Positions 19,024 through 26,606 of a stretch of 64,000 bases of DNA are shown piece by piece. The position numbers and the translations under genes were made by a program. Each line of letters begins with the position of its first letter. Positions within the stretch are counted from its first letter, which is position 1. The notes beneath the pieces were generated by a model. That model worked only from the letters and a program-made list of their open reading frames with translations, did no database searches and had not been told where the DNA came from. The stretch is from Sphingobacteriia bacterium 28-36-52 (GTDB lineage Bacteria; Bacteroidota; Bacteroidia; Chitinophagales; Chitinophagaceae). Location: assembly GCA_002281575.1 (NCBI GenBank), contig NCGN01000015.1, positions 1 through 64,000 of the forward strand. Reading direction: 5' to 3'.

Positions 19024-19803
19024 TTATTTTCCGTTAAAATTTGCTTTTCTTTTTTCTAAGAATGCAGTTGTGCCCTCTTTCATATCATCGGTGCCAAAGC
19101 ATTTTCCAAACTCTGCCACTTCCACTGAATAGCCATCTACATTTTCATTGAATACGGCGTTGGCGCTCATGATGCAAGCAGCAACTGCTAGTGGTGCTTT
19201 TTCATTCACCACCGTCAAAATAGAAATAGCTTTAGCAATCAGTTCTTCAGGCGCAACAACATAATTTACTAATCCATATTGTAAAGCAGTAGCGGCATCA
19301 ATCATACTCGCACTCATGAGTAATTCCATGGCACGTCCTTTACCAATTAGTTGAACCAAGCGCTGCGTTCCTCCGTAACCAGGAATTAAACCCAAGTTCA
19401 CTTCTGGTTGTCCAAATTTTGCATTGCTCGATGCAATGCGAAAATGACAACTCATTGCCAGCTCACATCCACCCCCTAACGCAAAACCATTCACACAGGC
19501 CACAACAGGCTTTGGAGAATTTTCAATTTTAAAGAAAACGTCTTGGCCTTTTTTTGCCAATGCCATTCCTTCTGCAACAGTGGCTCCAGCAAATTCACTG
19601 ATGTCTGCACCTGCAACAAATGCTTTAGGGCCAGCACCAGTTAAGATGACACTTTTAATGTCGGCATTGTTGTATACTTCGTCCATTGCATTATTCAAGT
19701 CGGTCATGACTTGTTGATTAATTGCATTTAATTTATCCGGACGGTTAATGGTAATGGTAAAGATCCCTTGATCAAGAGAAGTCAATAAGGTCTGGTAAGC
19801 CAT
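19024..19803 (-). CDS. Enoyl-CoA hydratase (crotonase family)
   Basis: A 259-residue crotonase-fold enzyme that hydrates trans-2-enoyl-CoA in fatty-acid or amino-acid breakdown. The oxyanion-hole and catalytic segments are visible: AFVAGADISEFAG, NGFALGGGCELAMSC with one glutamate, and GLIPGYGGTQRLVQ. Both catalytic glutamate regions of true hydratases seem present. The exact acyl-CoA substrate is not predictable. It lies between fumC and a B12-binding protein gene on the same strand. Confidence 0.93.
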   Translation of the reverse strand: MAYQTLLTSLDQGIFTITINRPDKLNAINQQVMTDLNNAMDEVYNNADIKSVILTGAGPKAFVAGADISEFAGATVAEGMALAKKGQDVFFKIENSPKPVVACVNGFALGGGCELAMSCHFRIASSNAKFGQPEVNLGLIPGYGGTQRLVQLIGKGRAMELLMSASMIDAATALQYGLVNYVVAPEELIAKAISILTVVNEKAPLAVAACIMSANAVFNENVDGYSVEVAEFGKCFGTDDMKEGTTAFLEKRKANFNGK

Positions 19804-19829
19804 ATCGTAAAATTTGCCGCAAAGATACG

Positions 19830-20237
19830 CTAGAAAGGTCTGTTAATCCCCACCCATTCCCCAATATATTGAGCAATATCAGTAGTAGGGGTCCCAGGTG
19901 CAAAGAGTTTGCCCACTCCCATTTGATTGAGTTCCTGCATGTCTTCGTCGGGTATAATCCCCCCGCCTGTCAAGAGCACATCATTCATACCTTTTTCTTT
20001 CATCAGTGCAATGATTTTAGGGAATACGGTCATATGTGCGCCGCTTAAAATGCTGATGCCAATCGCATCCACATCTTCTTGTAATGCAGCATTCACCACC
20101 ATTTCAGGGGTTTGACGTAAGCCAGTATAAATAACTTCCATTCCTTCATTGCGCAAAGCAGTCGCAATAATTTTTGCGCCGCGATCGTGACCATCCAATC
20201 CAACTTTTGCTACTAAAACCCGAATAGGTCTTTTCAT
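19830..20237 (-). CDS. Stand-alone cobalamin-binding domain protein
   Basis: A 135-residue protein that is essentially one B12-binding domain. The base-off/His-on motif DxHxxG is present as [13 protein letters not shown], followed by [10 protein letters not shown] and [13 protein letters not shown]. It resembles the C-terminal domain of methylmalonyl-CoA or isobutyryl-CoA mutase (small subunit type). The catalytic mutase subunit is not in this window. It may pair with a remote mutase subunit; the enoyl-CoA hydratase next door is consistent with acyl-CoA metabolism. Confidence 0.9.
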   Translation of the reverse strand: MKRPIRVLVAKVGLDGHDRGAKIIATALRNEGMEVIYTGLRQTPEMVVNAALQEDVDAIGISILSGAHMTVFPKIIALMKEKGMNDVLLTGGGIIPDEDMQELNQMGVGKLFAPGTPTTDIAQYIGEWVGINRPF

Positions 20238-20246
20238 AATGACTGG

Positions 20247-21824
20247 TTAATTATGTTCAAGGATACTCAACACTTTTTGAATTCTATTTACGGTTTCATT
20301 TTTACCAATGATGGCTGCAATATCAAACACACCGGGTCCAAATTTACCACCAACCAACATGATACGCAAAGGCAACATCAATTCACCAGGTTTTAATTCG
20401 TGAGCTGCTGCAATTTCCTTAAAGGTTTTTTCTAAATCATGCGCTTCCCAAACAATACTGCTTTCAAAAGCTTTAGACAACTCAATAAAGAACATATTTT
20501 TTTGTTCATTCCATTTGGGTTGGATCGAAGCTGTATCAAATTCCGAAGGGCTCATAAAAAAGAAAGAACCCTGAGTTACAAAGTCGGCCATGAGTGTGCA
20601 ACGCTCTTTCACTAAATCAATCACGCGCAACAAAATCGAACAATCGGCCGCAACCCCAGCGGCAGCACTGTCGTTGGCGGCATCGCCAAACCCCGCAACC
20701 CCAGCCGCAGCAAAGGTTTCCGCAACTTGCTCTACCAACTCATCAGCAGTAGCGCGTTTGATCCACTCCTGATTATACCACAATGCTTTTTCATAATTAA
20801 ACTTAGCGCCTCCTTTATGAACACGCTCCATCGAGAATGCAGCAATTAATTCATCTATGGTAAACACTTCATTATCGGTACCATCGTTCCAACCTAATAA
20901 AGCCAATAAGTTTACAAAAGCTTGAGGCAAAAATCCACGCTCTTTAAAGCCAGTTGTTTTTTCGCCTGTTTTAGGATCGGTCCAATCCATTGCAAATACT
21001 GGAAATCCTAAACGATCTCCATCGCGTTTACTCAATTTTCCATTTCCATCAGGTTTTAAAATCAATGGAAGATGCGCCCACTCGGGCATATCAGCCGACC
21101 AGCCTAAATATTTCCACAACAAAATATGCACAGGTGCGCTAGGCAACCATTCTTCCCCACGAAAAGCATGGGTAATTTTCATTAAGTAATCATCTACCAC
21201 TACCGCCAAATGATAAGTAGGCATACCATCTGCTTTCAACAATACTTTATCGTCTACTTGTGAAGTATTAAAACTCACTTCACCACGAATCATATCGGTA
21301 AAAGAAACCGTTTCATCTAAAGGCATTTTAATGCGCACCACATGCGGTGTACCCGCAGCCAATAATTGCGCCACTTCATCAGCAGAAAGTGTGATTGAAT
21401 TACGCATTTTAGTACGCAATAAATGATTGTATTGCGGCGAAGGATTTTCGTCTGTTTTATATTGCGCACGCATTTGCTCCAAATCTTCTGGAGTATCAAA
21501 TGCATAATAAGCAAAGCCTGCATTCACTAATTGATCCGCATATTGTTTGTAACTGGCTTTGCGTTCGCTTTGTCTATATGGCGCATAAGGCCCACCATGC
21601 AATGGACTTTCATCAGGAGTAAGCCCGCACCAAGCAAGGGTATTAAATATATACGCTTCTGCACCTTCCACAAACCTGGTTTGATCGGTGTCTTCAATTC
21701 TTACAATAAAATCTCCCCCATGCTTTTTAGCAAAGAGGTAATTAAATAAAACGGTTCTAACACCACCTAAATGCAAACCACCCGTTGGTGATGGCGCAAA
21801 ACGAACCCTAACTTTCTTCTCCAT
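20247..21824 (-). CDS. gltX: Glutamyl-tRNA synthetase
   Basis: Class I aminoacyl-tRNA synthetase charging tRNA-Glu. The start at 21824 gives MEKKVRVRFAPSPTGGLHLGG, with the HIGH-like motif; an upstream ATG adds only six residues. KMSKS appears as KLSKRDGDRLG. In the C-terminal half there is an unusual alanine/glycine-rich insert with a repeated AAAGVA, encoded by a GC-rich patch near 20645-20715 that contains an 18-base near-repeat 45 bases apart. The candidate promoter box lies immediately upstream at 21829-21836. Confidence 0.96.
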   Translation of the reverse strand: MEKKVRVRFAPSPTGGLHLGGVRTVLFNYLFAKKHGGDFIVRIEDTDQTRFVEGAEAYIFNTLAWCGLTPDESPLHGGPYAPYRQSERKASYKQYADQLVNAGFAYYAFDTPEDLEQMRAQYKTDENPSPQYNHLLRTKMRNSITLSADEVAQLLAAGTPHVVRIKMPLDETVSFTDMIRGEVSFNTSQVDDKVLLKADGMPTYHLAVVVDDYLMKITHAFRGEEWLPSAPVHILLWKYLGWSADMPEWAHLPLILKPDGNGKLSKRDGDRLGFPVFAMDWTDPKTGEKTTGFKERGFLPQAFVNLLALLGWNDGTDNEVFTIDELIAAFSMERVHKGGAKFNYEKALWYNQEWIKRATADELVEQVAETFAAAGVAGFGDAANDSAAAGVAADCSILLRVIDLVKERCTLMADFVTQGSFFFMSPSEFDTASIQPKWNEQKNMFFIELSKAFESSIVWEAHDLEKTFKEIAAAHELKPGELMLPLRIMLVGGKFGPGVFDIAAIIGKNETVNRIQKVLSILEHN

Positions 21825-21828
21825 GCTG

Positions 21829-21836
21829 CAAATATA
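21829..21836 (-). promoter_or_regulatory. Candidate -7 promoter box of gltX
   Basis: Read on the minus strand this is TATATTTG, an exact TAnnTTTG match, ending only 4 bases before the gltX ATG. Transcription would start at or within a few bases of the start codon, so the message would be nearly leaderless. Confidence 0.5.
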
Positions 21837-21860
21837 AATCATTCATGCAGCCCTAATGAA

Positions 21861-21868
21861 TATCTTTG
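21861..21868 (+). promoter_or_regulatory. Candidate -7 promoter box of the polysaccharide deacetylase gene
   Basis: TATCTTTG matches TAnnTTTG exactly and ends 4 bases before the ATG at 21873, again implying a nearly leaderless transcript. It is back to back with the gltX box in a 48-base divergent spacer. Confidence 0.5.
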
Positions 21869-21872
21869 GAGT

Positions 21873-22475
21873 ATGTATTTGGTAAAAACTCCATGGTGGT
21901 TAAGAATGATTTATTCGGGCTATACTTGGCGCATGCCATCCACCGAAAAAACCATTTACCTCAGTTTTGATGATGGTCCGCATGAAATAGCCACTCCATT
22001 TGTATTAGACACCCTAAAACAATACAATGCCAAAGCCAGTTTTTTTTGCATCGGCAAAAATGTACGGCTGCATCCAGAAATTTACCAACGCATATTGCAA
22101 GAAGGACATGCAGTAGGGAATCATACAGAGAATCATTTAAATGGATGGCATACCCCGAATAACGAATACCTCAACAATATTCAACAAGCCGAAGAAGTCA
22201 TTCAAAGCAATTTATTCAGGCCACCCTATGGAAGAATTAAACGCTCGCAAGCCAAAGCCCTTAACAAGCAAATTATTATGTGGGATGTATTAAGCGGCGA
22301 TTTTGATCCAATCCTAACCCCGGAAGCGTGCTTGGCTTATTGTATTAAACATACCGAAGCAGGGTCGATTGTGGTATTTCATGATAGCGCTAAAGCTTTT
22401 CCAAAAATGAAATATGCATTACCTAAAATGCTTGATTATTTTACCCATCAAGGATTTCAGTTTAAAGCGCTATAA
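21873..22475 (+). CDS. Polysaccharide deacetylase (NodB homology)
   Basis: A 200-residue carbohydrate esterase 4-type enzyme. The NodB motifs are all visible: YLSFDDGPHE with the catalytic base and metal aspartate, GNHTENH with the metal histidines, RPPYGRIK and VVFHDSAKAF. It removes N-acetyl groups from GlcNAc polymers such as peptidoglycan or exopolysaccharide. There is no clear signal peptide (MYLVKTPWWLRMIYSGYTW), which leaves its location uncertain. A terminator follows at 22546-22575. Confidence 0.92.
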   Translation: MYLVKTPWWLRMIYSGYTWRMPSTEKTIYLSFDDGPHEIATPFVLDTLKQYNAKASFFCIGKNVRLHPEIYQRILQEGHAVGNHTENHLNGWHTPNNEYLNNIQQAEEVIQSNLFRPPYGRIKRSQAKALNKQIIMWDVLSGDFDPILTPEACLAYCIKHTEAGSIVVFHDSAKAFPKMKYALPKMLDYFTHQGFQFKAL

Positions 22476-22500
22476 GTTTTTGAAGCAAGCGTTTACAATC

Positions 22501-22530
22501 GTTAGTAAACGTTTACAGATGTTTACTAAC
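22501..22530. repeat. 10-bp inverted repeat
   Basis: GTTAGTAAAC at 22501-22510 and GTTTACTAAC at 22521-22530 are exact inverted copies separated by 10 bases. It lies between the deacetylase stop and its terminator. It could be an operator or an RNA hairpin; no assignment is possible. Confidence 0.55.
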
Positions 22531-22545
22531 GTCTATAAAAATGGA

Positions 22546-22575
22546 AGGCCAGGGTAGAAACCCCGGCCTGTTTTT
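22546..22575 (+). terminator. Rho-independent terminator after the deacetylase gene
   Basis: Stem AGGCCAGGG with CCCCGGCCT (one A-C mismatch) around a TAGAAA loop, followed by GTTTTT. It is 70 bases after the deacetylase stop. Confidence 0.8.
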
Positions 22576-22700
22576 AATCCGTACCCTATGAAAACAAAGG
22601 TTACTGCTGCAGTTTTACAACATTCGCAGGGATTCATTTAATATCTTCAATAATCGTCTTATGGTTTAAATGCCTGTCGTGCATATATAAACGCAGTCGC

Positions 22701-22751
22701 ATGAACTTTATTTTAGCAGCACTAAAAAAAATGTGGAATTTTACCGAATGA
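22701..22751 (+). CDS. Possible 16-codon leader ORF coupled to tatD
   Basis: ATG at 22701 opens a short frame encoding MNFILAALKKMWNFTE whose TGA stop overlaps the tatD ATG at 22748 (ATGA). The geometry is that of translational coupling. It may be chance: such overlaps are common and the peptide matches nothing I recognise. Confidence 0.25.
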   Translation: MNFILAALKKMWNFTE

Positions 22752-23515
22752 AATTGATTGATACGCACTGCCATTTATATGTAGAAGAATTTAAAAATGA
22801 TGTAGATGCAGCAATAGCAAGGGCTCAGGCGCAAGGAGTGGAACAGTTCTATTTACCAGGCATCGACAGTGAATCTATCCCAGCCATGTTGGCTTTAGAA
22901 GCTGGGTACCCGGGTGTATGTAAAGCAATGATGGGATTGCACCCTTGTTATGTAAAAGAAAATTATTTGCAAGAACTCAATATAGTGCAGCATTGGTTGG
23001 AGCAAAGAGATTTTCCGGCCATTGGAGAAATAGGGCTAGACTATTATTGGGACACCAGTTTTAAAACACAGCAACAAGAAGCATTTGAAACCCAAATGGG
23101 CTGGGCACTTGAGAGAGGACTGCCCATTGTAATACATACTCGAAATGCCATGCAAGAAACCATTGAAATGGTGAAACCTTTTGCAGCAAAGGGTTTGAAA
23201 GGAATTTTCCATTGTTTTAGCGGATCTTATGAATCGGCCAAGCAAATAGTGGATATGGGCTTTTTATTGGGAATTGGAGGCGTGATCACTTATAAAAATG
23301 CGGGCCTTCCAAAAGCATTAGAACAGATAGGGGTGGAGTACTTGGTACTAGAGACCGACGCACCTTATTTAAGCCCCGTTCCTTATCGTGGAAAGCGCAA
23401 TGAGCCAGCGTATCTCCTGCATATTGCTGAAGCACTAGCAGGGGCCAAGGGGATTACGGTTGCCGAACTAGCAAGCATTACCACAGCCAATGCAACGGCT
23501 TTATTTAAAGGATGA
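22748..23515 (+). CDS. tatD: TatD-family metal-dependent deoxyribonuclease
   Basis: A 255-residue TIM-barrel hydrolase. The ATG at 22748 gives MKLIDTHCHLYVEEF with the metal HxH motif; a GTG at 22733 would add five residues. Further metal ligands appear in GEIGLDYYWD, IVIHTRNAM, IFHCFSGSYE and LVLETDAPYLSP. Relatives are 3'-5' exonucleases implicated in DNA repair. Its stop is 41 bases before the tRNA-Ser gene. Confidence 0.93.
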   Translation: MKLIDTHCHLYVEEFKNDVDAAIARAQAQGVEQFYLPGIDSESIPAMLALEAGYPGVCKAMMGLHPCYVKENYLQELNIVQHWLEQRDFPAIGEIGLDYYWDTSFKTQQQEAFETQMGWALERGLPIVIHTRNAMQETIEMVKPFAAKGLKGIFHCFSGSYESAKQIVDMGFLLGIGGVITYKNAGLPKALEQIGVEYLVLETDAPYLSPVPYRGKRNEPAYLLHIAEALAGAKGITVAELASITTANATALFKG

Positions 23516-23532
23516 TTTTGGGCTTTTGCACT

Positions 23533-23540
23533 TATATTTG
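23533..23540 (+). promoter_or_regulatory. Candidate -7 promoter box of tRNA-Ser
   Basis: TATATTTG, an exact TAnnTTTG match, ends 16 bases before the tRNA 5' end. Confidence 0.5.
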
Positions 23541-23556
23541 CAGCCCCATAATAAAC

Positions 23557-23643
23557 AGAGAGGTGTCCGAGTGGTTGAAGGAGCACGCCTGGAAAGTGTG
23601 TAAACGGGAAACTGTTTCGAGGGTTCGAATCCCTTCCTCTCTG
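23557..23643 (+). tRNA. tRNA-Ser (anticodon GGA)
   Basis: An 87-base cloverleaf. Acceptor AGAGAGG pairs with CCTCTCT; the D arm begins TGTCCGAGTGG; the anticodon arm CACGC-CTGGAAA-GTGTG places GGA in the loop; a long variable arm (around AACGGGAAACTGTT) marks a class II tRNA; the T arm is GAGGG-TTCGAAT-CCCTT. The discriminator is G and CCA is not encoded in full. It reads UCC/UCU codons. Confidence 0.95.
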
Positions 23644-23783
23644 CAATAATAGAACAAAGCTTTTTGATTATGATAAGTGGTGCGATATTGTTAAGCATAC
23701 TAATCTGATAATCAACTCATAGCCTTTTATTTTCCTGAATGCTATGGCATAATAAGAAAATAAGTTTAATTTCACTTTTATAG

Positions 23784-24185
23784 ATGAAAAGGATTCTGGT
23801 AGCCATATTAGCCATTTTTTACATTTGCACTTCTACGGGGGCTACTATACATATGCATTATTGTATGGGTAAACTGGCTAACAGCAGCCTAATTCATAAT
23901 GACGATAAAGCTTGCAGCAAATGCGGCATGTTGAAGGAGGGTGATGAGAAAAACAATGGCTGCTGCAAGGACGAACACAAGTTTATCAAGAACGAGAAAG
24001 ACCAAAAAAATGTAACAAGTTTGGTTTTACAGTTCAACTTGCCTGTTCAAGAATGTTTAAATACAACTATTCGCTTAGTTCGAGTATCTACGCAAGCTAT
24101 TAAAGTAGAATATCCATTTAGCAATGCACCTCCGCGAACGTGCAAGAAAGCTATCTATATTCAAAAGCGCACTTTCCAGATATAA
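23784..24185 (+). CDS. HYC_CC_PP family small cysteine-rich protein
   Basis: A 133-residue protein with an N-terminal hydrophobic signal segment and the three signatures naming the family: HYC at 25-27 (HMHYCMGK), CC at 60-61 (NNGCCKDEHKF) and PP at 116-117 (SNAPPRT), plus CSKCGM. The cysteine/histidine clusters suggest metal binding. It is first in the metal-resistance group, consistent with a periplasmic copper-binding role, but this is inference from context. Confidence 0.8.
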   Translation: MKRILVAILAIFYICTSTGATIHMHYCMGKLANSSLIHNDDKACSKCGMLKEGDEKNNGCCKDEHKFIKNEKDQKNVTSLVLQFNLPVQECLNTTIRLVRVSTQAIKVEYPFSNAPPRTCKKAIYIQKRTFQI

Positions 24186-24281
24186 TACAACTTACTACTT
24201 ATAATAACCAGACATTACATGTCGGGCTATTGGTATTTGTGTATACTTATCCATCATTCCCTCATTTCTAAACTCTATACA

Positions 24282-24647
24282 ATGAACACAATCAAATTGC
24301 TGCTTTTGGCAGTATTTGCCACTCTTTCTTTCTCAGTAAAGGCACAAGACAAAACTGAATCATTTAAAGTTTATGGTAACTGCGGTATGTGTAAAAAACG
24401 TATCGAAACAGCCGCTAAACTTGATGGTGTAATCAATGCTGTTTGGGATGTTGATACTAAAATAATGACAGTAGCTTATGATGAGTCAAAAACTAACAAA
24501 GACACCATTCAAAAGAAAATAGCATCGGTAGGTCATGACACCGAGAAATTCAGGGCTAACGATAAGGTATATGAAAAATTACCTGGATGCTGCTTATATG
24601 AGAGAAAATCAGCAACTAATTCAAACCAAAAAAACAACAAATATTAA
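24282..24647 (+). CDS. Exported heavy-metal-associated (HMA) domain protein
   Basis: A 121-residue protein with signal peptide (MNTIKLLLLAVFATLSFSVKAQ) and one HMA fold containing the GNCGMCKKRI motif (cysteines 34 and 37) that binds Cu(I) or similar ions. A CC pair lies near the C-terminus (LPGCCLYE). The start at 24282 is preferred because it yields the signal peptide. Probably a periplasmic metal chaperone for the downstream efflux system. Confidence 0.87.
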   Translation: MNTIKLLLLAVFATLSFSVKAQDKTESFKVYGNCGMCKKRIETAAKLDGVINAVWDVDTKIMTVAYDESKTNKDTIQKKIASVGHDTEKFRANDKVYEKLPGCCLYERKSATNSNQKNNKY

Positions 24648-24665
24648 AATTAAACACCCGTAACA

Positions 24666-25298
24666 ATGAAGCAGACTCTTTTTATAATAGTATTGATAAT
24701 AACCTTCGCCTTTGCTGCTTGTAACAACAGCGACTCCAAAAATAAACATGAAGTACATGATGTGAATAATGTAAAAAGTGACACAACTCAGCATGTATCT
24801 TCAAATGAAGATGCTGATATTAAAACTGTAGCAGTTGTTTATAAAAATGTGGACGTTAAAACAGCAGCCGGAATAAAAGAAATAGTAAATCAATACCTGA
24901 ATATCAAAAATGCACTAGCAAATGATAATGCTGTTGATGCCGCAAATGGTGCTGAAGAAATGGTTATTGCTCTTGCTGAATTGGATAAGTCATTGTTTAC
25001 AACAGACCAAAAAAAAGTATTCGATGAAAATCAAGAGGAATTGAATGAAAATGTAGAACATATTTCTAAAAATGGAAATAACATAAAGCATCAAAGATCT
25101 CATTTTGTAATAGTGAGTGAGTTAGTATACAATCTTGTAAAAAACTTTGGCGCAGGTCGCCCGCTATACCATGACCATTGCCCTATGGCAAGAGAAAACC
25201 AGGGTGCAATGTGGTTAAGTGAAGTAAAAGAAATAAAGAATCCTTATTTCGGTTCAGAAATGTTCAAGTGCGGAAGAGTAGAAGAAGTAATTCAATAA
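24666..25298 (+). CDS. DUF3347 lipoprotein of the metal-resistance operon
   Basis: A 210-residue lipoprotein (MKQTLFIIVLIITFAFAACNN, lipobox FAAC). The mature part is helical (IKEIVNQYLNIKNALANDNAVDAANGAEEM) and ends in the conserved YHDHCPMARENQGAMWLSE and IKNPYFGSEMFKCG segments, characteristic of DUF3347 domains found next to or within CusB-type adaptors. The conserved His, Cys and Met residues suggest metal contact. It precedes cusA by 16 bases. Confidence 0.85.
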   Translation: MKQTLFIIVLIITFAFAACNNSDSKNKHEVHDVNNVKSDTTQHVSSNEDADIKTVAVVYKNVDVKTAAGIKEIVNQYLNIKNALANDNAVDAANGAEEMVIALAELDKSLFTTDQKKVFDENQEELNENVEHISKNGNNIKHQRSHFVIVSELVYNLVKNFGAGRPLYHDHCPMARENQGAMWLSEVKEIKNPYFGSEMFKCGRVEEVIQ

Positions 25299-25314
25299 TA
25301 ATTAATCAAATATT

Positions 25315-26604
25315 ATGGTTCAAAAACTGATTGAACTGGCTTTACGCAATAAGTTGATTGTACTCCTTTTTGCGGGTGGTCTTTTTGCTTACGGCCTTTA
25401 CTCTGTAAAGCAAAATCCTATTGATGCCATCCCCGATCTGAGTGAAAACCAAGTAATTGTTTTTACAGAATGGATGGGCCGAAGCCCACAGGTAATCGAA
25501 GACCAAGTAACCTACCCGCTGGTAAGCAATTTGCAGGGTATTCCAAAAATCAAAAACATCCGGGGTTCATCCATGTTTGGGATGAGTTTTGTTTATGTGA
25601 TTTTTGAAGACAATGTAGACATCTACTGGGCAAGAACAAGAGTATTAGAAAGATTGAATTTTGCTCAACGATTATTGCCTCAGGGGGTAACACCATCATT
25701 GGGTCCAGATGGTACAGGTGTCGGCCATGTTTATTGGTATCATTTAGATGCTCCTAAAATGGATTTGGGTGAACAAAGGGCTTTGCAGGATTGGTATATC
25801 AAGTTTGCTTTACAAACTGTGCCAGGTGTGGCAGAAGTGGCCTCCTTTGGTGGGTTTGAAAAGCAGTATCAGTTAGTTGTTGACCCGGTGAAATTGCAGT
25901 ACTACAATATATCCTTGATGGATGTAATGAACAAAGTAAAAGCCAATAACAACGATGTTGGGGGAAGGAAATTCGAGATGGCAGATATGGCCTATATCAT
26001 TCGTGGACTTGGCTATCTTAAAAGCAAGGAAGATGTCGAAAATATTGCACTTACCAATTATGCGGGTATACCTGTAAGAGTAAAAGATATTGGGTCTGTT
26101 CAAATGGGAGGTGATTTACGACTTGGTATTTTTGATATGGATGGTAAAGGTGAGGTCGTTGGCGGTATTGTTGTGATGCGTTACAATGAAAATGCGAATA
26201 AAATAATTGAAGCTGTTAAAGAAAAAATGAAAGAGGTAGAGAAAGGACTACCGGATGGTGTAACGTTTAAAACTTCTTATGACCGCAGCACATTGATACA
26301 GGAAGCTATTGATTCAGTAAAAGGAACACTAATAGAGGAAATGATTGTAGTATCATTGGTGGTACTGATTTTTCTCTTTCATTGGAGAAGTGCAGTCATC
26401 ATTCTTATTCAATTGCCTATCTCCGTGGCAGCTGGTTTTATTTTCCTTGAAATGTTTGGCATTTCTTCAAACATTATGTCTTTGACAGGTATTGCATTGG
26501 CAATCGGTGTAGTAGTAGATGATGGTATTGTAATGGTAGAAAATGCCTACAGACATATTAGTGAAGCACAAGCAGCAAAAATTAAATCATCTGATAAAGT
26601 ATAA
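25315..26604 (+). CDS. CusA/CzcA-type RND efflux pump, N-terminal part (frameshifted)
   Basis: The first 429 residues of a heavy-metal RND pump that expels ions across both membranes. It starts MVQKLIELALRNKLIVLLFAGG and contains NPIDAIPDLSENQVIVFTEW, the porter-domain segment, and the conserved DDGIVMVENAYRHI after the third and fourth TM segments. It stops at TAA 26602-26604 in the cytoplasmic loop, while the rest of the family protein continues at 26607 in the -1 frame. Intact homologues are about 1030-1050 residues. Either an indel/sequence error, or two separately translated halves. Confidence 0.88.
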   Translation: MVQKLIELALRNKLIVLLFAGGLFAYGLYSVKQNPIDAIPDLSENQVIVFTEWMGRSPQVIEDQVTYPLVSNLQGIPKIKNIRGSSMFGMSFVYVIFEDNVDIYWARTRVLERLNFAQRLLPQGVTPSLGPDGTGVGHVYWYHLDAPKMDLGEQRALQDWYIKFALQTVPGVAEVASFGGFEKQYQLVVDPVKLQYYNISLMDVMNKVKANNNDVGGRKFEMADMAYIIRGLGYLKSKEDVENIALTNYAGIPVRVKDIGSVQMGGDLRLGIFDMDGKGEVVGGIVVMRYNENANKIIEAVKEKMKEVEKGLPDGVTFKTSYDRSTLIQEAIDSVKGTLIEEMIVVSLVVLIFLFHWRSAVIILIQLPISVAAGFIFLEMFGISSNIMSLTGIALAIGVVVDDGIVMVENAYRHISEAQAAKIKSSDKV

Positions 26605-26606
26605 AC

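Noticed and set aside
22588..22641. 17-codon frame MKTKVTAAVLQHSQGFI after the terminator
   Set aside because: Too short, no family resemblance, no coupling to a downstream start.
23719..23753. CATAGC/GCTATG hairpin upstream of the HYC_CC_PP gene
   Set aside because: Only six base pairs with a long loop in AT-rich sequence; expected by chance.
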